Source: Rhodospirillales bacterium
Lineage (GTDB): Bacteria > Pseudomonadota > Alphaproteobacteria > Rhodospirillales > Shumkoniaceae
DNA: 40,224 nucleotides
Direction of reading: 5' to 3'
Assembly: GCA_018432935.1 (NCBI GenBank)
Contig: JAHDSF010000039.1
Coordinates: forward strand, 1 to 40,224
Position numbers and translations under genes: made by a program. Below, piece after piece: positions 24,634 through 32,965 of this stretch. Numbering within the stretch: the stretch's first letter is position 1; each line of letters starts with the position of its first letter. The notes under the pieces are model-generated. The model made no database searches. It had not been told where the DNA came from and saw nothing but the letters and a program-made list of their open reading frames with translations.

Positions 24634-25149
24634 ATGGAACTGCTCGGCGCCCTCAATGCCTACTACGTCGGCTTCATCCTCCTCGGCATGGCGCTGGCCG
24701 GGATCGCGGTCTGGTCGCGACGCCGGCTGGCGCCCAGGGTCTATGCGGTGGTGCTGTTCGCAGGCCTGCTGGTGGTGGGGTTCGGCTCGCTGGCGGACCT
24801 TCTAGGGCGCCCCAAGCCGGCCCAGTTCGAATGGTTCCGCGCCAACGCCGAGGGGGTCGAGGTACTAAGCTCGGACATCCGCGAGAACGAGGCGATCTAC
24901 CTGTGGCTGCGCCAGGCGCCCGGCGACCCGCCCCGCGCCTACAAGCTGCCGTGGGACATCGAGGTGGCGAAGCAGCTCTATGGCGCCCAGGCGCAGGCGC
25001 AGGAAACCGGGCGCGGGGTGCGCATGCGCGGTCGGCTCCAGGATTCCGGCGACCCGACGGAGCCCGTCTTCTATCCCGATCCCCAGGAGGCGCTGCCGCC
25101 CAAGCAGGTCCCCGCCATGGACGGCTCCGCCCAGGCACGCCGCTTCTGA
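24634..25149 (+). CDS. Two-span membrane protein, third gene of the TolQ/TolR-like operon
   Basis: I do not recognise this 171-residue protein. It has two hydrophobic segments (about 5-27, ALNAYYVGFILLGMALAGIA; and 37-57, VYAVVLFAGLLVVGFGSLA) and a soluble domain of about 110 residues rich in charged residues (GRPKPAQFEWFRANAEGVEV, IRENEAIYLWLRQAPGDPPR, LPWDIEVAKQLYGAQ). A loop rich in Pro and acidic residues (DPTEPVFYPDPQEALPPKQ) ends it. It begins 3 bases after the TolR-like stop, so it is almost certainly co-expressed and a likely partner of the complex. Confidence 0.75.
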   Translation: MELLGALNAYYVGFILLGMALAGIAVWSRRRLAPRVYAVVLFAGLLVVGFGSLADLLGRPKPAQFEWFRANAEGVEVLSSDIRENEAIYLWLRQAPGDPPRAYKLPWDIEVAKQLYGAQAQAQETGRGVRMRGRLQDSGDPTEPVFYPDPQEALPPKQVPAMDGSAQARRF

Positions 25150-25239
25150 TCCGCCCTCCCCTTTCGCGCGGGATTTGACAACCGGGCGCGCCGCGTGCTC
25201 ATTGCCAGACTCCGGTCACCACCAGCATCCGAGAGTGCA

Positions 25240-26130
25240 ATGAGCGAGAAGAAGAGCGTCGGTTTCATCGGCCTCGGCCTGATGGGCCATGGGATGGCCA
25301 AGAATCTCGTCGAGAAGGGCTTCCCCACCATCGTTCTCGACATCGATCCCGCCCCGGTACGGGACCTCGTCAGCCGCGGCGCCAAGGCAGCCGCCACCCC
25401 GCGCGAGATCGCCGCTGCAAGCGAGGTGGTGATCCTGTCGCTGACGACCGCCGAAGTCGTCGAGAAGGTGGTGCTGGGCGACGACGGCGTGCTGGCCGGT
25501 CTGCGCCCCGGCGCAATCCTGATCGACACCTCAACCTGCGCCCCCGACACCACCGCCAGGATCGCCGCCGCGGTCGCGGCCAAAGGCTGCCGCTATGCCG
25601 ACGCGCCGCTCACCCGCACCCCCAAGGAAGCCGAGGAGGGCCGCCTCAACACGATGGTCGGCGCCGATGCCGAGACGCTCGCGCTGATCAAGCCGGTGCT
25701 GGCGGCCTTTGCCGAGAACATCCTCCACATCGGCCCCGTCGGTTCCGGCCACAAGCTGAAGCTGATCAACAACTTCATCCTGCTGACCGCGACCACCGTG
25801 CTGGCCGAGGCGGTGGCGACCGCCCGCAGCGCGGGAGTCGATCCGCAGAAGATCCTCGAGGTCTGCTCGCTCGGCGCCGCCAACAGCGCGATGCTGCAGA
25901 TCTGCATGCCCTACGTGCTGGCCGGCGACGAAAGCAAGATGCGCTTCTCGATCGCCAACGCGGCCAAGGACATGCGCTACTACGCCGGGATGGCCGCCGC
26001 GGCCGGCACCTCGGCGGCGGTCACCGAGGCGGCCCGGCAGTATTATGCCGACGCGCTGGAGTCCGGGCGCGGCGACCAGTTCGTGCCGCGGATGTTCGAT
26101 CACATCGGGGACAAGCGAAGCCGCGGATGA
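25240..26130 (+). CDS. NAD(P)-dependent beta-hydroxyacid dehydrogenase
   Basis: The 296-residue protein belongs to the 3-hydroxyisobutyrate / tartronate-semialdehyde reductase family. It has an N-terminal Rossmann motif (GFIGLGLMGHGMA), DTSTCAPDT, a substrate loop with DAPLTRTPKEAEEG, and catalytic Lys K172 in GSGHKLKLINNF. The usual GGxxGA substrate signature is replaced by LTRTPKEA, so the substrate may differ from 3-hydroxyisobutyrate. It could serve the sugar-acid genes, for example as a tartronate-semialdehyde-type reductase, but no direct evidence exists. The ATG at 25240 opens the conserved N-terminus. Confidence 0.88.
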   Translation: MSEKKSVGFIGLGLMGHGMAKNLVEKGFPTIVLDIDPAPVRDLVSRGAKAAATPREIAAASEVVILSLTTAEVVEKVVLGDDGVLAGLRPGAILIDTSTCAPDTTARIAAAVAAKGCRYADAPLTRTPKEAEEGRLNTMVGADAETLALIKPVLAAFAENILHIGPVGSGHKLKLINNFILLTATTVLAEAVATARSAGVDPQKILEVCSLGAANSAMLQICMPYVLAGDESKMRFSIANAAKDMRYYAGMAAAAGTSAAVTEAARQYYADALESGRGDQFVPRMFDHIGDKRSRG

Positions 26131-26155
26131 ACGCCTCCGCCGCCGAGGGCGGGGC

Positions 26156-26941
26156 TTACTGCCGCCGGTACGCGGCCATCGCCTCCGGCATCAGCTTCTG
26201 CAGCTGATCGACACGGGCCTCGGGGTCGGGGTGGGTGGACAGGAAGGTCGGCGGCCGTCCACCGCCCTGGCCCGCCATCTTCTGCCAGACCTCGACCGCC
26301 GCCTGCGGGTCGTATCCGGCCCGCGCCATGTACATCAGGCCCAGCCGGTCCGCCTCCAGCTCCTGGTTGCGCGAGTAGGGCAGCAGCAGCCCGTACTGGG
26401 CGCCGGCACCGAGCAAAGCCGCCACCTGTTGCGGCTGGGTGCCCGAGTAGGCGCCGAGGGCCGCGCTGGCGATGTCGATGCCGAGCTGGGTGGTCATCTC
26501 GGAGTTCACCCGCTGGACCGAGTGGTTCGCCTTGTTGTGGCCGATCTCATGGCCGATCACCGCCGCCAGCTGGGCCTCGGAATCGACGAAGTCCATCATT
26601 CCTTCATAAACGCCGATCTTGTTGCCGGGCAGTGCGAAGGCATTGAGCTCGTCGCTGCGAAACACGACCACCTCCCACTGCGACGGGTCCTCGCCCATGG
26701 CCCGAAGCACGCGGTCCGAGACCTGCTCCGCCGTCTGCTGGTACTGCCCGTTGTTCGAGGCCGGGATCTCGGCGCGGAGCTGCTGCCACGCCTCGACGCC
26801 CATCGCCTGCACCTGTTCCTGGGGAACCAGGTTGAGGCCAAGCCCGGTCCCCTCGGTGGCGCAACCGCCGAGCGCGAGCCCCGATCCCACCGCCAGCGCG
26901 CCGGCAAGACGGCGAGCGTCGATGATGATCCGGTGGCTCAT
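26156..26941 (-). CDS. M48-family zinc metalloprotease, lipoprotein
   Basis: The 261-residue protein has a lipoprotein signal peptide ending in LALGGC, with C27 the likely lipidated residue, and should sit in the periplasm on a membrane. The zinc-binding HEIGH motif (H131, H135, catalytic E132) and the third ligand in SRNQELEAD (E194) mark an M48B-type peptidase related to LoiP/YcaL, which act in outer-membrane protein quality control. A perfect AAGGAGG lies upstream of the ATG at 26941. It ends tail-to-tail with the dehydrogenase gene, 25 bases apart. Confidence 0.9.
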   Translation of the reverse strand: MSHRIIIDARRLAGALAVGSGLALGGCATEGTGLGLNLVPQEQVQAMGVEAWQQLRAEIPASNNGQYQQTAEQVSDRVLRAMGEDPSQWEVVVFRSDELNAFALPGNKIGVYEGMMDFVDSEAQLAAVIGHEIGHNKANHSVQRVNSEMTTQLGIDIASAALGAYSGTQPQQVAALLGAGAQYGLLLPYSRNQELEADRLGLMYMARAGYDPQAAVEVWQKMAGQGGGRPPTFLSTHPDPEARVDQLQKLMPEAMAAYRRQ

Positions 26942-27120
26942 GAAGACCTCCTTCCAGCTGTGGGACGCGAAATCTACGTGTGCACGCGCGAGCGGATTGG
27001 CAAGGACAAGTCCGGGAGCGGCAAGGAAATGGCCAAAGCTTGATCTCTGCCGCGAGGATTGTAAGCGCGCCCCCGCCCTTCTATCCTGCACCGGCATCGA
27101 CTGAACGGGATCCTCGCACC

Positions 27121-27603
27121 ATGAAACAATGCCCCTGCGGCAGCGGCCAGGCTTACGCCGACTGCTGCGGCCCGATCATCGCCGGCGGACCGGCGCCGAC
27201 CGCCGAGGCGCTGATGCGCTCGCGCTACACCGCCTTCACGATGGGCCAGCTCGACCATCTCGACCGCACCAACGCTTCCGACGTCGAGGACGACGGCGAC
27301 CGCGCCGAGAGCGAGGCGATGGCCAAGGAGGTGACGTGGCAGCGTCTGGAGATCGTCTCGACCGCGGGCGGCGGCGAGGCGGACGAAAGCGGCCGGGTCG
27401 AGTTCCGCGCCTACTTCAGCCGCCAGGGAAAGGACCTGATCCATCACGAGGCGGCCACCTTCACGCGCGAGGACGGCCGCTGGGTCTATGCCGACGGCGA
27501 GATCAACCCCAAGCAGGCGCCGGTCCGGGTCGTCAAGATCGAGCGCAACGCCCCCTGCCCCTGCGGCTCGGGCAAGAAGTACAAAAAGTGCTGCGGGACC
27601 TAA
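27121..27603 (+). CDS. YchJ-family protein with two SEC-C motifs
   Basis: The 160-residue protein has the YchJ/UPF0225 layout: an N-terminal SEC-C zinc motif ([13 protein letters not shown]), a central NTF2-like part ([18 protein letters not shown]...[14 protein letters not shown]), and a second SEC-C motif at the C-terminus ([16 protein letters not shown]). SEC-C motifs bind zinc and, in SecA, the chaperone SecB. The role of YchJ is not established. The stop is followed after 2 bases by a long palindrome. Confidence 0.9.
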   Translation: MKQCPCGSGQAYADCCGPIIAGGPAPTAEALMRSRYTAFTMGQLDHLDRTNASDVEDDGDRAESEAMAKEVTWQRLEIVSTAGGGEADESGRVEFRAYFSRQGKDLIHHEAATFTREDGRWVYADGEINPKQAPVRVVKIERNAPCPCGSGKKYKKCCGT

Positions 27604-27605
27604 AG

Positions 27606-27676
27606 GAGAAAAGGGGTCGGAGTGATTTTTGAGAGAAAATCACTCCGACCCCTTTTCTCGCGACCCCTTTTCTCGA
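27606..27676. repeat. Long palindromic element, left flank of the histidine kinase
   Basis: A 24-base arm at 27606-27629 (starting GAGAAAAGGGGTCGGAGTGA) is perfectly complementary to 27636-27659, with a 6-base loop. A partial extra copy of the right arm (CGACCCCTTTTCTCG) follows at about 27661-27675. The same element with one base changed in each arm lies at 30288-30338. Such AAAAGGGGTCGGAGT palindromes resemble dispersed REP-type elements of other genomes. It can also act as a terminator for the YchJ gene. Confidence 0.9.
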
Positions 27677-27781
27677 GCCTTTTCTCCCTTTCATGTGTGC
27701 CTTGTAGGCCGATGGCATCCATGCTAATCGACACACCATAACAAAAAGTCGATGGGGTGGAGAGTGTCAGGGAGCAAGAGT

Positions 27782-27800
27782 CCTCCGGCGTGCCCGGAGG
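27782..27800. other. Hairpin just upstream of the histidine kinase
   Basis: CCTCCGG (27782-27788), loop CGTGC and CCGGAGG (27794-27800) form a 7-bp stem, extended imperfectly by GCAAGAG/CTTTGC on either side. The right arm contains GGAGG, the only ribosome-binding-like sequence before the kinase ATG at 27817, though its 16-base spacing is too long. It could be a terminator or a translation-modulating leader. Confidence 0.4.
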
Positions 27801-27816
27801 CTTTGCTTCGTGAACC

Positions 27817-30267
27817 ATGGCTTTCAAGGCCCCGCCGATGCGTGCGATCCGCGAGTTCCTGGTCCCGACAAGCTCCAGTATCGACTCTCACTCGGCAAGC
27901 TGCCGTCACGAGGACGGCGCGCACGTTCGACCGGGTTCGTACCCGAGCGCCAGCGCCTATCTCGCCCGCCGCGTATCGCTCGCGGTGACCGTTTGCACCC
28001 TGCTCCTGGGCGGCCTGGGGATCGGGCTCGAATACTACGGCTTCCTCCGCAACCGGGAACATGTGCAGGAAAGCACGCACCAGGCCGAAGAGCGGCGGCT
28101 GATGAACATGGTCGCGCATGTTCAGCAGACCATCGCCTACCACCGTTCGCGGGTCGAGCAGCTCGCACGGGACGAGGTTCGCTCGCAGGTTGAACAAGCC
28201 GTCATCCTTGTCGAGAGCCTGGCAGCCGGACGCCCCGCCGATCCGCTGTTGCCAAGCCTGGCCGCCTCGGCACTCCGTTCGCTCAGCGTCAACTCCGGAG
28301 CCGGCTATTTCTTCGCCTTCGACATGCAGGGCATCAACCGGGCCTATCCGCCGAACCCTGGGCTCGAGGGAGCATCGCTGCTGCACGTGACTGACACGCA
28401 AGGTCGTCCCATCCTTGCGGAGATGATCTCGATCGTCCGTGACAAGGGCGAGGGCTTCTCGGAGTACGACTGGGAATATCCAGGGCGCCCCGACGGAGAC
28501 CACAAGAAGGTAGCCTTTGTGAAATACGCCCCTTCCCTGAAGTGGGGCATCGGCGCGGGGGTCTACCTCGAAGACATCACCGAGCGGGTCAAGGAAGCGG
28601 TTCTGGACGAGTTGAGCCACTTTGCCGCCGATGCCGACGAGTACGTCTTCGCGGGGACGGTCGACGGGGTCGCCCTTCTCGAACCCGCCAGGGGCCGGAA
28701 CATGATCGACGTCCGGGACGTCAACGGCGTCCCGATCGTCCGCAACCTCATCGCCGCCGCGAAATCCGGTGGAGGCTTCGTGCGGTACGTTCTGCCTCAG
28801 TTCGAAGGCAAAAGGACGATCGACAAGCTCAGTTACGCGGTCGCGGTGCCGGACTGGGGCTGGTACGTCGGCGCCGGTACGTCGTCGCAGAGGATCCAGC
28901 AGACGTCGCACGATGCGACCGCAGCGTTTCGCGGCCGCATGATGGACATGGTGATGGCACTGGCAGCGGTGACCGTGGTCTTGCTGGCCGCGAGCTTTGT
29001 CGTCGTCAGGCGTTCGTTCGGTCCCTTGCGGCAGCAGTTCCGCGCCATCGAGACATTCTTCGGCACGGCCGCGGAAGGCAGCGCGGTGCTTTCAGAACCC
29101 CGCCCGATGTGCTTTCGCGAGTTCGAGGCGCTCGCCGCCTCGGCCCGACGAATGGTGGAGAAGCGTTTCGCCGCGGAAAGGACGATGCTGGAAGCCGAGG
29201 CGCAGTTCCGGCAGTACTTCGACCATGCACCGGACGGGATCTTCATCTCGGATGATCAGGGGCGCTATCTCGACGTCAACCCCGCGGGGTGCGAGCTGGT
29301 CGGATACGGGCGCACGGAACTGCTGGGTATGACTCTGTATGACGTGACCGATCCCGACTACGTGGAGGAGACACGCCGAAGAACGCGAACAATGCTGGAA
29401 AAGGGGCAAGCGTCCGGCGAATACGCATTGCGGCGCAAGGATGGAGAGAAGATCTTCGTTCTCATCAGCGCCGTCAGGCTGGCCGTGAACCGGAACATGT
29501 GCTTCTGCAAGGACCTGACGGAACGGCACCGGGCCGAGGAGGCACTCTACGCGGCGAAGGAGCAGGCGGAAGCCGCCAATGCGGCGAAGTCGCTGTTCCT
29601 GACCAACATGAGCCACGAGCTGCGAACGCCTCTGAACGGGATCAACGGCTTCGCCGAAATGATGCTGTTGCAGATGTGGGGTCCACTCGAAGCGCGTTAC
29701 CTCGAATACGCGCGGCTCATCCATCAGAGCGGACAGCACCTCCTCGCGGTCATCTGCGACATTCTGGACATGTCCCGGATCGAGGCCGGACGGATCGACC
29801 TCGTGATCGAGCCGACGGACATCCAAAGCATTCTCGAGGAGTGCGTCGATCTCGTGCGGGGGCAGGCGAACGAGAAGTCCCTTCCGGTCGATCTCCAGGC
29901 GACAGAGGCGCCCCCGGCCCTGGTGGACCGTCTCAGAACTAAGCAGATCGTCCTGAACATCCTCTCGAATGCGGTGAAATTCTCGGACCGCGGGAGAATT
30001 GCCGTCTCCAACTCCTACGACGGGCGGAATCACTGCATTGCCATCGCCGACCAGGGCATCGGGATGACGGAGGAAGAAATCGAGATTGCCCTGAAGCCGT
30101 TCGGGCAGGTCGAGCAGCAGCCTTACACGCGCCGGGCCCACGGCACCGGGCTCGGCCTGCCGATCGCCAAGCAGCTCACGGAGCATCAGGGCGGCACCCT
30201 GGAGATCGCCAGCCGGCCCAGCGGCGGCACGACGGTGACGATACGGCTTCCCGGCGAATCCCGCTGA
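27817..30267 (+). CDS. Orphan membrane sensor histidine kinase (Cache-PAS-HisKA-HATPase)
   Basis: The 816-residue protein has a membrane span at about 51-75, a periplasmic region of about 300 residues with two Cache-like repeats (AGYFFAFDMQGINRAYPPNP, and DEYVFAGTVDGVALLEP ending WGWYVGAGT), a second span at about 374-398, a PAS domain (about 464-580), HisKA with NMSHELRTPLNG (phospho-acceptor H600) and an HATPase domain (NILSNAVKF, ADQGIGM, GTGLGLPI). Double-Cache sensors usually bind small carboxylates or amino acids. No response regulator is adjacent. The start is uncertain: no good ribosome-binding site precedes ATG 27817, and ATG 27838 is an alternative. The gene is bracketed by two near-identical palindromes. 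Confidence 0.9.
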   Translation: MAFKAPPMRAIREFLVPTSSSIDSHSASCRHEDGAHVRPGSYPSASAYLARRVSLAVTVCTLLLGGLGIGLEYYGFLRNREHVQESTHQAEERRLMNMVAHVQQTIAYHRSRVEQLARDEVRSQVEQAVILVESLAAGRPADPLLPSLAASALRSLSVNSGAGYFFAFDMQGINRAYPPNPGLEGASLLHVTDTQGRPILAEMISIVRDKGEGFSEYDWEYPGRPDGDHKKVAFVKYAPSLKWGIGAGVYLEDITERVKEAVLDELSHFAADADEYVFAGTVDGVALLEPARGRNMIDVRDVNGVPIVRNLIAAAKSGGGFVRYVLPQFEGKRTIDKLSYAVAVPDWGWYVGAGTSSQRIQQTSHDATAAFRGRMMDMVMALAAVTVVLLAASFVVVRRSFGPLRQQFRAIETFFGTAAEGSAVLSEPRPMCFREFEALAASARRMVEKRFAAERTMLEAEAQFRQYFDHAPDGIFISDDQGRYLDVNPAGCELVGYGRTELLGMTLYDVTDPDYVEETRRRTRTMLEKGQASGEYALRRKDGEKIFVLISAVRLAVNRNMCFCKDLTERHRAEEALYAAKEQAEAANAAKSLFLTNMSHELRTPLNGINGFAEMMLLQMWGPLEARYLEYARLIHQSGQHLLAVICDILDMSRIEAGRIDLVIEPTDIQSILEECVDLVRGQANEKSLPVDLQATEAPPALVDRLRTKQIVLNILSNAVKFSDRGRIAVSNSYDGRNHCIAIADQGIGMTEEEIEIALKPFGQVEQQPYTRRAHGTGLGLPIAKQLTEHQGGTLEIASRPSGGTTVTIRLPGESR

Positions 30268-30270
30268 ACA

Positions 30271-30360
30271 TGTGAGAAAAAGGCTCGAGAAAAGGGGTCG
30301 GAGTCATTTTTCGGAAAAATGACTCCGACCCCTTTTCTTTCTCCGACACCTTTCTCACAC
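30271..30360. repeat. Long palindromic element, right flank of the histidine kinase
   Basis: A 24-base arm at 30288-30311 (core AAAAGGGGTCGGAGTCATTT) is perfectly complementary to 30315-30338 with a 3-base CGG loop. An outer pair, TGTGAGAAA (30271-30279) and TTTCTCACA (30351-30359), extends the structure. The core differs from the left-flank copy by G/C at one position per arm (AGTGATT versus AGTCATT), a compensated change that keeps pairing. It starts 4 bases after the kinase stop and may also terminate that transcript. Confidence 0.9.
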
Positions 30361-30422
30361 CCATTGCCCGCTTCGGCGCGCGCGGGTAAAACACGCATGT
30401 CGCCTGTGGGTTCCGAGTTCCG

Positions 30423-30992
30423 ATGGACTTCCTCGCCGTCCTTGCCGTTGCCCTGGCCCTGGCCATGGACGCCTTCGCCGTCGCCGTGGCAACCGGGGTG
30501 CATCTGCGCACCGTCGATCTCCGCCAGACCTTCCGGCTTTCGTGGCATTTCGGCCTGTTCCAGGCGATCATGCCGATCGCCGGCTGGACGCTCGGGTTGT
30601 CGGTAAGGGCCTTCGTCGAGCAGTGGTCGCACTGGATCGCCTTTGCCCTGCTCGCCTACATCGGCAGCCGGATGATCCGCGAATCGTTCCATCACGAGCA
30701 GACCGCCGACCGCCGCGATCCCACCCGCGGCGCCAACCTGGTCATGCTGTCGGTCGCCACCAGCATCGATGCCATGGCGGTCGGCTTTTCCCTTTCCGTG
30801 CTCGGTGTCAGCGTCTGGCAGCCGGCGCTCATCATCGGTATTGTCTGCCTGCTGGTGACCGCCGCCGGCCTGCATCTCGGCCGCGCCTTCACCCGCTATG
30901 CCCGCTGCGCGCGCTATGCCGAGGCTGCCGGGGGCGCGGTGCTGATCCTGATTGGCCTCGATATCGTTCGCAGGGCGGGCGCCTTCGGCTGA
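30423..30992 (+). CDS. mntP: Manganese efflux pump MntP
   Basis: MntP exports Mn(II) across the inner membrane. The 189-residue protein has about six membrane segments and the family's two pseudo-symmetric acidic motifs: ALAMDAFAVAVATG (D16) and SVATSIDAMAVGFSLS (D116), plus WHFGLFQAIMPIAGW. In many bacteria it is controlled by the yybP-ykoY Mn riboswitch or MntR; the 60 bases between the palindrome and the ATG are too short for that riboswitch, and I see no match. The next gene starts 14 bases after the stop, so they are likely co-transcribed. Confidence 0.93.
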   Translation: MDFLAVLAVALALAMDAFAVAVATGVHLRTVDLRQTFRLSWHFGLFQAIMPIAGWTLGLSVRAFVEQWSHWIAFALLAYIGSRMIRESFHHEQTADRRDPTRGANLVMLSVATSIDAMAVGFSLSVLGVSVWQPALIIGIVCLLVTAAGLHLGRAFTRYARCARYAEAAGGAVLILIGLDIVRRAGAFG

Positions 30993-31006
30993 AACGAGAG
31001 GATCTC

Positions 31007-31459
31007 ATGAGACGTGCTTTCGCCGCCCTTTTCTGTGCCGGCGCGCTGGCGCTGGCTGCTCCGGTGTCGGCTGGAGAAGCCGAGGACAAGGCTCTCCTGG
31101 CTGGACAGATCATGGAGATGATGCCGTTCCGGACCGCCGGCGGCGAGGGCGAGGTCAAGGAGTTCCTCGACCAGCGGGTGTTTCCGACCATGGAACGACG
31201 CGGCATCAAGAGAGCGATGGCCGCCTCCCTGGTCGAGGAGATGACCCTCGAGGAGCTGCGTACCTACCGGAAGATGCTGGAGGACAGCGCCTACCGCTCG
31301 GTCCTGGCCAAGCTGGGCCGGGCCAACGCCATGATGCAGAGCCTGTTCGGTTCCGAGATGGAGATCGCCATCCGCTGCGTGCCGATCGCCGAGCGACCCG
31401 AACCGTTCCGAAAAGGCGGCGAATTCAATGCCGCCGAACACGAGCACTTCTGCCGCTGA
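31007..31459 (+). CDS. Small secreted protein of unknown function
   Basis: The 150-residue protein starts with a Sec signal peptide (MRRAFAALFCAGALALAAPVSAG, cut near residue 22). The mature part is helical and charged (KALLAGQIMEMMPF, EVKEFLDQRVFPTMERRGIK, LVEEMTLEELRTYRKMLEDS, YRSVLAKLGR). The EE(M/F)T..EL..Y..ML.....YRS pattern recalls DUF2059-type periplasmic proteins, but the match is only an impression. Two Cys remain in the C-terminal third (IRCVPI and the final HFCR) and could form a disulfide. GAGAGGA precedes the ATG. It lies 14 bases downstream of mntP. Confidence 0.72.
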   Translation: MRRAFAALFCAGALALAAPVSAGEAEDKALLAGQIMEMMPFRTAGGEGEVKEFLDQRVFPTMERRGIKRAMAASLVEEMTLEELRTYRKMLEDSAYRSVLAKLGRANAMMQSLFGSEMEIAIRCVPIAERPEPFRKGGEFNAAEHEHFCR

Positions 31460-31495
31460 GACGGCCCCGGACGGGCGGCCCCAGGGCGCATCAAC

Positions 31496-32899
31496 CTAGG
31501 CCGGCAACATCCTCACCAACCCCAGCCGTTCGCGCCAGCACCAGCGCCACAGCAGGGCGACGGCAACGAGCACCACCCCCAGCGCCAGACCGAGCCACAG
31601 CCCCACCGCCTGCAGGCCGAGCGGGAATGCGAGCAGGACGCCGAACGGCAGGCCGATCACCCAGTAGCCGACGCCGGTCGCAATCATGTGGGTCCTGGTA
31701 TCCTTCAGCCCGCGCAACGCGCCTGAAGTGGTGGCCTGCGCCCCGTCGGCAATCTGGAACAGGGCGGCGATCGCCAGCAGCTTGACGGCAAGTTCGGCGA
31801 CGGAAGCGCTTTCGGCGGTGCCGAGGTCGAGGAAGGCGGAGATGATCGGCACCGGCGCGCCGATCAGCAGCGCCGCCATCGCGGCCATGAAGCTCATGCC
31901 TACGGCGACCGCCGTCCAGCCGGCCAGCATCACCCCCTGAGGGTCGCCGCGCCCGGCCGCCAGCCCGACCCGTACCGTGGCCGCCTGGGATATCCCCAGC
32001 GGCACCATGAAGGTGATCGAGGCCGCCTGGATGGCGATCGCGTGGGCGGCCAGCGCCGCCGCCCCGAACAGCCCGATCAGGAAGGCAACCGCGTTGATGA
32101 TGGTCGACTCGAACAGCAGCGCCCAGCTGATCGGCAGCGCGATCCGCAACAGCTCGCGGGCACGCGGGAAATCGGCGCGCCACCAACGCCCGAGCAGGTG
32201 ATAGCGGCGAAACCGCCGGTCCCACAGGATCACCGCCAGCAGGCCTGCGAACTGGAACAGATTGGCGAGCGAACTGGCCACCCCGGCGCCGACCACCTCG
32301 AGGCGAGGGGCGCCCCAGTTGCCGAAGATCAAGGCCCAGTCGCAGGCGGCGTTGAAGGCGATCGCCGCAGCCGTCACCCACAGCGCCGGCCGTGGCCGCT
32401 CCAGGGCCGAGACGAACGAGCGCAGGACGACATAGCCCAATGACGGCAACAGACCCCACTGCATGGCGTGGACGTAGGAATTCGCAATTTCGGCAAGCTC
32501 CGGCTCCTGGCCGATGGCATTCAGGATGTTCCCGGTATGCCAGCACAACAGCCACGCCGGAACGCAATAGGCGACGACCAGCCACAGGCCCTGGCGCGTG
32601 GTGCGACGGACTTCCCGCACCACGTGGCGCCGGCGGCCGATCGCCTGCGCCAGCATCGGCGCCGTCGCCATGCCGATCCCCAGCCCGAGGATCAGGGGCA
32701 GGAAGAAGACGTTGGCGCCGAGCGTTCCAGCCGCCAGCGAGCGGGGCCCCAGCCATCCCATCATGACGACATCGGTTGTCGTGATCGCCATCTGGGCGAC
32801 ATTGGTCAGCACCAGCGGCCAGGCGAGGCGAAGTGTAGCGGTCGCCTCTGCCGCCCAGCCTGCGCGGCTGGCATGCGAGTTCGTCATCGTTGTGGACAT
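31496..32899 (-). CDS. MATE-family multidrug efflux transporter
   Basis: The 467-residue protein has about twelve membrane segments in two related halves, as in MATE/NorM proteins, which export cationic drugs in exchange for Na+ or H+. Marks are LAWPLVLTNVAQMAITTTDVVMMG in the first segment (read in parts), GWLGPRSLAAGTLG, GIGMATAPMLAQAIGRR, and in the second half ISWALLFESTIINA and GISQAATVRVGLAAGRGD. Substrate is unknown. An ATG 12 bases inside (32887) is an alternative start. It converges on the small secreted protein gene and lies 66 bases downstream of the HAD gene on the same strand. Confidence 0.9.
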   Translation of the reverse strand: MSTTMTNSHASRAGWAAEATATLRLAWPLVLTNVAQMAITTTDVVMMGWLGPRSLAAGTLGANVFFLPLILGLGIGMATAPMLAQAIGRRRHVVREVRRTTRQGLWLVVAYCVPAWLLCWHTGNILNAIGQEPELAEIANSYVHAMQWGLLPSLGYVVLRSFVSALERPRPALWVTAAAIAFNAACDWALIFGNWGAPRLEVVGAGVASSLANLFQFAGLLAVILWDRRFRRYHLLGRWWRADFPRARELLRIALPISWALLFESTIINAVAFLIGLFGAAALAAHAIAIQAASITFMVPLGISQAATVRVGLAAGRGDPQGVMLAGWTAVAVGMSFMAAMAALLIGAPVPIISAFLDLGTAESASVAELAVKLLAIAALFQIADGAQATTSGALRGLKDTRTHMIATGVGYWVIGLPFGVLLAFPLGLQAVGLWLGLALGVVLVAVALLWRWCWRERLGLVRMLPA

Positions 32900-32965
32900 G
32901 GCGCCGGGTCTAGCACGACCGACGATGCCAGGTCCACATCGTCCTACAATTGCAGCGGGGCCGGC

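Noticed and set aside
27775-27815. Possible c-di-GMP (GEMM-I) riboswitch: the minus strand reads GAAGCAAAGCCTCCGGG, like the GEMM GCAAAGCC core
   Set aside because: The first GEMM hairpin and the surrounding conserved bases are missing, and on that strand no suitable gene lies downstream. A plain hairpin explains the sequence.
30361-30422. A yybP-ykoY manganese riboswitch before mntP
   Set aside because: The gap is about 60 bases, too short, and lacks the conserved loops.
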